64,000 bases of DNA, taken from NCBI RefSeq assembly GCF_902706185.1, contig NZ_CACSJM010000002.1:1-64000 (forward strand), read 5' to 3'. The DNA comes from Roseomonas sp. 18066. Lineage in GTDB: Bacteria; Pseudomonadota; Alphaproteobacteria; Acetobacterales; Acetobacteraceae. Shown in pieces: positions 60,320 through 64,000 of this stretch (positions are counted from its first letter, which is position 1; each line of letters starts with the position of its first letter). A model generated the notes under the pieces. That model was given only the letters and a program-made list of their open reading frames with translations. It did no database searches and was not told the DNA's origin. The position numbers and the translations under genes are program-made.

Positions 60320-61315
60320 TCAGGCCTTCTGACGCTGGCGCAGCAGGAAGCGCGAGGCGGCCAGCACGATGAAGGAGATGACGAAGAGCAGGAAGCCCAG
60401 CGCCAGCAGGGCCGAGAGCTTCAGGCTGCCCAGCTCGCTCTCGCCGAATTCGAGGGCGATCACCGAGGCGATGGTGTTGCCCGGCCCGAACAGGCTGGTC
60501 GAGATGCGGTTGGCGTTGCCGATGACGAAGGTGACCGCCATGGTCTCGCCCAGCGCGCGGCCGAGGCCCAGCATGATGCCGCCGACCACCGAGATGCGGG
60601 TATAGGGCAGCACGACGTTGCGGACCACTTCCCACTGGGTGCAGCCCAGGCCGTAGGCGCTTTCCTTGTAGACCGGCGGCACCGTCTCGAAGACGTCGCG
60701 CATGGTCGCCGCCACGAAGGGCAGCACCATGATCGCCAGGATCAGGGCGGCGGTGAAGATGCCGGTGCCGAAGGGGGGGCCGGCGAAGAGGAAGCCGACG
60801 CCCGGCAGCTCGCCCAGCGTGTCGATGACGAAGGGCTGCACCGTCTGCGCCATGAACGGCACGATCAGGAAGAAGCCCCACATGCCGTAGATGATCGAGG
60901 GGACGGCGGCCAGCAGCTCGACCGCGGTGCCGACCGGGCGGCGCAGCCAGGCGGGCGCCAGCTCGGTCAGGTAGAAGGCGACGCCGAAGGCCAGCGGCAC
61001 GGCCAGCAGCAGCGCCAGCACGGCGGTGATGACGGTGCCGTAGATCGACACGCCGGCGCCGAAGACCTCCTGCACGGGGTCCCATTCGGTCGAGAAGACG
61101 AAGCCGGGGCCGAAGGCCATGAAGGCCGGCAGGCCGCCGATGAACAGGCCGATGATGATGGCGCCCAGCAGGGCCAGCACCAGGATTCCGGCAGCCCGGC
61201 AGGCGGCCGCGAAGATGGCGTCGCCCAGCGCGCCGGAGGCGGTGCCGCGCTTGAGGCCGGGCGGGGATCCGCTGACGGCGACGGCGTCGGGGGCAAGGGT
61301 GGCGGACGGCGGCAA
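60320..61315 (-). CDS. pstC: Phosphate ABC transporter permease PstC
   Basis: 331 residues with six helices. AVPSIIYGMWGFFLIVPFM is the PstC signature; the EAA loop is ESAYGLGCTQWEVVRNVVLP, and LGRALGETMAVTFVIGNANR closes the family pattern. The only start before the first helix in this frame is TTG at 61315, an unusual codon that may lower expression. It lies 191 bp after pstS, with a strong hairpin in the gap. Confidence 0.95.
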   Translation of the reverse strand: MPPSATLAPDAVAVSGSPPGLKRGTASGALGDAIFAAACRAAGILVLALLGAIIIGLFIGGLPAFMAFGPGFVFSTEWDPVQEVFGAGVSIYGTVITAVLALLLAVPLAFGVAFYLTELAPAWLRRPVGTAVELLAAVPSIIYGMWGFFLIVPFMAQTVQPFVIDTLGELPGVGFLFAGPPFGTGIFTAALILAIMVLPFVAATMRDVFETVPPVYKESAYGLGCTQWEVVRNVVLPYTRISVVGGIMLGLGRALGETMAVTFVIGNANRISTSLFGPGNTIASVIALEFGESELGSLKLSALLALGFLLFVISFIVLAASRFLLRQRQKA

Positions 61316-61434
61316 ATTCGCGCTCCGGGTCGCGGGTTCCGGGTAGCCCCCGGCGGCTGGTCAGGGCATGGGCGCGCGGTGCGGCCCTGCCCTGGGGGGA
61401 AGCCGGGCTTGACCGCCCCGGCCGATCCGCGGAA

Positions 61435-61463
61435 GCGGGCGGCGCCGATGTGGCACCGCCCGC
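61435..61463 (-). promoter_or_regulatory. Strong hairpin in the pstS-pstC gap
   Basis: GCGGGCGGCGCC / GGCACCGCCCGC with loop GATGT (one mismatch) lies 44 bp downstream of the pstS stop in the transcript. No T-run follows. A processing or 3'-stabilising hairpin here would make binding protein more abundant than permease, a common arrangement in ABC operons. Confidence 0.55.
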
Positions 61464-61506
61464 CTGTCCTGTCGTCAGACCGGGGAGGAGCCCCCGGCCA
61501 TCGGCC

Positions 61507-62553
61507 TCAGTTCGCCGGCCAGACCGGCTTGCCGTTGACCTGGATGGTGGCCCAGGCGGCGCGGATGGCGTTCTCGACCGCTTCCGGCACCGGGATGTAG
61601 TCCAGCTCGGTGGCGGTGGCATCGCCCGAGCGGAAGGCCCAGTCGAAGAACTTCATCACGTTCTGCGCGCGGGTGGCATCGGTCGGGTTGCGCGGCAGCA
61701 GGATGAAGGTCGGCGAGACGATCGGCCAGGAGGTGGCGCCCTGGGTGTCGATCAGGCTGGCGGCGAAGTTCGGCGCGGTCCAGTCGGCATTGGCGGCGGC
61801 AGCCTGGAAGGCGGCGGTCGTCGGCTCGACATAGTTGCCGGCGCGGTTGCGCAGCTGGGTGGTCACCAGCTTGTTCTGGGTGGCGTAGGCGTGCTCGACA
61901 TAGCCGATGGCGCCGCGGACGTTGCGGACGGTGCCGGCGACGCCCTCGTTGCCACGGGCGCCCGTGCCCGACGGCCAGCGCACCGAGGTGCCCACGCCGA
62001 CGCGGGTCTTGAAGTCGCCGGAGACGGCGGACAGGTAGGACACCCAGACAAAGGTCGTGCCCGAGCCGTCAGCGCGGTAGACCGGGGCGATCGCCAGGTT
62101 CGGCAGGTTCAGGCCCGGGTTCATCTCGACCAGGCGCGGGTCGTTCCACTTGGTGATCTTGCCCAGGTAGATGTCGGCCAGGACCTCGCCGGTCAGGCGC
62201 ATCTTGTGGTCCTCGACGCCGGGCACGTTCACGATGGCGACCAGGCTGCCCATGGTGGCCGGGAACTGCAGCAGGTTGTGCTCCTGCAGCTGCTCGGCGG
62301 TCATCGGCGCGTCGGAGGCGCCGAAGTCGACGGTGCGGTTGCGGATCTGCGCCTGGCCGGCGCCCGAGCCGACGGACTGGTAGTTGAGCTGGATGTTCAC
62401 CGCGCCGCGCGCCGCCTCGCCCCACTTCTGGTACAGCGGGTTCGGGAAGCTCGCACCGGCCCCGGTGATGGTGGCCTGCTGCGCGGAAGCCCCCATCGAG
62501 AGGCTGATCGACGCCACGAGGCCGGCCGCCAGGGCCAGAATCCGATTGCTCAC
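61507..62553 (-). CDS. pstS: Phosphate ABC transporter substrate-binding protein PstS
   Basis: 348 residues with a Sec signal peptide (MSNRILALAAGLVASISLSM, cleaved near ASAQ). The phosphate-binding motifs are clear: ITGAGASFPNPLYQKWGEA, VDFGASDAPM and VYRADGSGTTFVWVSYLS. GTG start at 62553 has GGAGAG seven bases upstream. It is the first gene of the pstSCAB-phoU-phoB operon and sits 90 bp downstream of a Pho-box array. Confidence 0.97.
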   Translation of the reverse strand: MSNRILALAAGLVASISLSMGASAQQATITGAGASFPNPLYQKWGEAARGAVNIQLNYQSVGSGAGQAQIRNRTVDFGASDAPMTAEQLQEHNLLQFPATMGSLVAIVNVPGVEDHKMRLTGEVLADIYLGKITKWNDPRLVEMNPGLNLPNLAIAPVYRADGSGTTFVWVSYLSAVSGDFKTRVGVGTSVRWPSGTGARGNEGVAGTVRNVRGAIGYVEHAYATQNKLVTTQLRNRAGNYVEPTTAAFQAAAANADWTAPNFAASLIDTQGATSWPIVSPTFILLPRNPTDATRAQNVMKFFDWAFRSGDATATELDYIPVPEAVENAIRAAWATIQVNGKPVWPAN

Positions 62554-62642
62554 TTGATATCTCTCCGTCCTTGGGGCCGCCCGGGGGTCGCTGCTGGCAG
62601 CGGATCCGGGCGGTTCGGTCGAGCGCCTTCTAGGACGGAGGA

Positions 62643-62682
62643 GCGACGGTTCTATTTCAGAAATATGAAGCTTCGATGACGG
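62643..62682 (-). promoter_or_regulatory. Pho-box array (four PhoB half-sites) of the pst operon
   Basis: On the minus strand, four 7-base half-sites lie at exact 11-base spacing: CCGTCAT, GCTTCAT, CTGAAAT, CCGTCGC, separated by CGAA, ATTT and AGAA. The consensus half-site is CTGTCAT. TAGAAG, a reasonable -10, lies ten bases beyond the last half-site, the usual arrangement for PhoB-activated promoters lacking a -35. The divergent PRC-barrel gene starts 150 bp away and could share the control. Confidence 0.75.
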
Positions 62683-62831
62683 CCGGCTAGACATCTGCCT
62701 CGGGTTGTCCGGCCCGGGGCCCCGCCTGGTCGCCGGCGGCCCGGCGGAATGCCTGAAACCCAAGGCGGGGCCTGGGCTTTTCGCCGATGCCGGTGCCGCG
62801 CCCTTCGCGCCGCGCCGGGGAGGATCCTGCC

Positions 62832-63245
62832 ATGCCCTGGCTGCCCGCCGCCACCGCCCTGGTCGTTTTCGCTGGATTGGCCACGCTGCCGCTGGCCGCG
62901 GCCCGGGCCGAATCGCCCCCGCAGCCGGTCGCCGCCGCGCTCGCGCTGGCGGAGCCGCAGCCCGGCTGGCGCGCCAGCCGGGTGATCGGCAGCCCGGTCT
63001 TCTCCGAGGCCGAGGAGCAGGTCGGCGCCGTGGTCGACCTGATCCTGCTGGAGGATGGCCGGGTCGCCGCCCTGGTGCTGGGCGTCGGCGGCTTCCTGGG
63101 CGTGGGGACGAAATACGTCGCCGTGCCGGCCCCGGCGGTGCGCTTCCTGCCCGGCCCGCGCGGCACGCCCCGCCTGGTCGTCGCCATGACCCGCGAGGCG
63201 CTGCGCGAGGCCCCCGCCTTCGACCTCGACGCCGAGAGCCGCTAG
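62832..63245 (+). CDS. PRC-barrel domain protein, secreted
   Basis: 137 residues. Signal peptide (LVVFAGLATLPLAAARAE) precedes a single PRC-barrel: ASRVIGSPVFSEAEEQVGAV, DLILLEDGRVAALVLGVGGF, GVGTKYVAVPAPAVRF. Such periplasmic PRC-barrel proteins are common in alphaproteobacteria, with no fixed function. ATG at 62832 has GGAGG eight bases upstream; an in-frame ATG at 62787 would bury the signal peptide. Its TAG stop lies in the CTAG-type repeat. It diverges from pstS. Confidence 0.87.
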   Translation: MPWLPAATALVVFAGLATLPLAAARAESPPQPVAAALALAEPQPGWRASRVIGSPVFSEAEEQVGAVVDLILLEDGRVAALVLGVGGFLGVGTKYVAVPAPAVRFLPGPRGTPRLVVAMTREALREAPAFDLDAESR

Positions 63246-63351
63246 CGCAAGCCGTCTTCGAAGCGACGAAGACAACTTGCGCTAGCTCTTTGTTTGATCG
63301 CGTAATTCAGGCTTTTCGGCGATTCCGCCTCAAGCCATCACTACCTAGCGC
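63242..63351 (+). repeat. CTAG-ended dispersed repeat, copy 2
   Basis: About 110 bp, beginning CTAGCGC and ending with the same word. Arms AGCGCAAG / CTTGCGCT and GTCTTCG / CGAAGAC fold; compared with copy 1 (6640-6745) the outer arm has changed on both sides, preserving pairing. The right half (TTTGTTTGATCGCGTAATTC, GATTCCGCCTCAAGCCAT) matches copy 1 closely. It holds the TAG stop of the PRC-barrel gene at one end and the TAG stop of the facing small gene at the other. Confidence 0.85.
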
Positions 63352-63560
63352 TTCTTGGCCGTGCCGTCGTTCAGCGGCTTCTCCCAGCCCACGGTGTTGG
63401 TGCCGGGGCTGGATTGCGCCGGCGGGTCGCTGGCCGGGAAGCTGTCCTCCAGCGAGCGGTCCAGCTTGGCCTCGTCGCCCTTGGCCTTGCGGTGCTGCTC
63501 GACCGGCTCCGGCTTTTCACCGCCGGCGGGCGTCGGGGTCGCTGTGGGATGGGTCGCCAT
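63345..63560 (-). CDS. Small conserved hypothetical protein
   Basis: 71 hydrophilic residues, probably disordered. The central phrase AKLDRSLEDSFPASDPPAQS is a pattern I recognise from small proteins in many alphaproteobacteria, which supports the gene, but no function is known. The start at 63560 (MATHPTATPT) has GGAGGAGAC-type sequence upstream; a longer frame to 63677 has no support. Its TAG stop is supplied by the dispersed repeat. Confidence 0.65.
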   Translation of the reverse strand: MATHPTATPTPAGGEKPEPVEQHRKAKGDEAKLDRSLEDSFPASDPPAQSSPGTNTVGWEKPLNDGTAKKR

Positions 63561-63725
63561 GGCTGCGTCTCCTCCGTCGCGCCCTGGCCGTCGCGGCCGG
63601 GCGTCTGTGCGGAAGCAACCCCGGCCGGACGCCACGGGTTGCCTGCTCGCGTTTCCGCGATTTTTCCGGTCGAGCAATTTCTCGCCAACGGCTAAGCTCG
63701 AGGCGGCCTCGTTGGAGCCGTGCCC

Positions 63726-63926
63726 ATGGACCTGACCGGCAGCGACGACCCCCTGCTCGCCCCGCCCCCCGCCGATGCGGACCCTGCGCCGCCGCCCGAG
63801 GCCGCGGCCGACTGGCTGGACGCGCAGCTGCGCGCGACCTTCGAGGCCGACCGGGCGGAGCCGCTGCCGCCGCGGCTGCTCGCCCTGCTGCGGCCCGCAC
63901 CATCCCCGGAGGATGCGCCGCGCTGA
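63726..63926 (+). CDS. Small NepR-like protein (possible anti-sigma factor)
   Basis: 66 residues. After a Pro/Ala-rich leader, the helical part WLDAQLRATFEADRAEPLPP and RLLALLRP resembles the NepR fold of alphaproteobacterial general-stress anti-sigma factors, which typically read LRxxY...EPvPdrlxxLL. NepR holds the sigma factor EcfG until the mimic PhyR is phosphorylated. The neighbours that would prove this (phyR, ecfG) would lie beyond the window edge. An alternative is an unrelated small helical protein. Confidence 0.5.
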   Translation: MDLTGSDDPLLAPPPADADPAPPPEAAADWLDAQLRATFEADRAEPLPPRLLALLRPAPSPEDAPR

Positions 63927-63947
63927 CAGCGCGGCTTCCCGGGACTG

Positions 63948-64000
63948 TCACGGCACCGCCATGCGGCTGTCGCCGGCGCCGGTCCAGGAGGGGGTTTCTG
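63948..64000 (-). CDS. Possible C-terminal end of a gene continuing beyond the window
   Basis: On the minus strand a frame enters at the window edge and reads ETPSWTGAGDSRMAVP before a TGA at 63948. The composition is plausible for protein but too short to identify. It would converge with the NepR-like gene, 21 bp away. Confidence 0.35.
   Translation of the reverse strand, partial: ETPSWTGAGDSRMAVP

Overview
The window is very GC-rich (roughly 70 percent) and tightly packed. Gene content points to an alphaproteobacterium of the Acetobacteraceae, probably Roseomonas-like. It has a single RelA/SpoT homologue, an Anbu proteasome-like operon, a Bug-type receptor, glnB-glnA and a pst-phoU-phoB operon. 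Its tRNA-His keeps the ordinary bacterial G-1/C73 pair, unlike the Rhizobiales/Rhodobacterales/Caulobacterales form. The genus is inferred from gene style, not proven.

Layout. 1-9.8 kb: end of rsh, acpS, a bestrophin-like channel, yraN, a penicillin-acylase-family hydrolase, the N-degron transferase bpt, and the divergent EF-P modification pair epmA/epmB. 9.8-16 kb: zinc alcohol dehydrogenase, a three-gene TelA/XpaC-like operon, a GntR regulator facing a BenE-type transporter, an SDR with an unusual active site, and tRNA-His. 16-25 kb: DUF1328 protein, an ATP-dependent DNA ligase with its exonuclease partner, two hypothetical genes (one DUF1963), the Anbu/alpha-E/ATP-grasp operon and a DUF1194 von Willebrand A protein. 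25-33.9 kb: lytic transglycosylase-like protein, a polar amino-acid ABC importer joined to a muconate-cycloisomerase-family enzyme, glnA and glnB, an aminotransferase and an HU protein. 33.9-46 kb: Bug receptor/RraA-like/SDR operon with divergent LysR, an isolated GT61 glycosyltransferase, a PhnA-like protein, a YdiJ-type FAD/Fe-S dehydrogenase with an enoyl-CoA hydratase, and an iron-type ABC importer lacking a visible ATPase. 46-54.5 kb: a chemosensory cluster (cheR, triple CheW, cheB, receiver protein, cheA) headed by a STAS/anti-sigma kinase pair and interrupted by an AT-richer hypothetical gene. 54.5-62.6 kb: phosphate region, with a small membrane sensor-like protein, Na/Pi cotransporter, and pstSCAB-phoU-phoB behind a clear Pho-box array. 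62.8-64 kb: PRC-barrel protein, two small proteins (one NepR-like) and the edge of another gene.

The most striking feature is not a gene. At least eleven copies of a closely related palindromic terminator-like repeat lie in this window, nearly all directly behind stop codons. In two places a pair of copies encloses a further conserved segment with its own hairpin, giving composite elements of about 230-260 bp. A second, unrelated repeat of about 105 bp with CTAG-type ends occurs twice and supplies the stop codons of three neighbouring genes. Gene-level novelty is moderate: the che/partner-switch cluster, the Anbu operon without a transglutaminase gene, and two SDRs without the usual Tyr and Lys.
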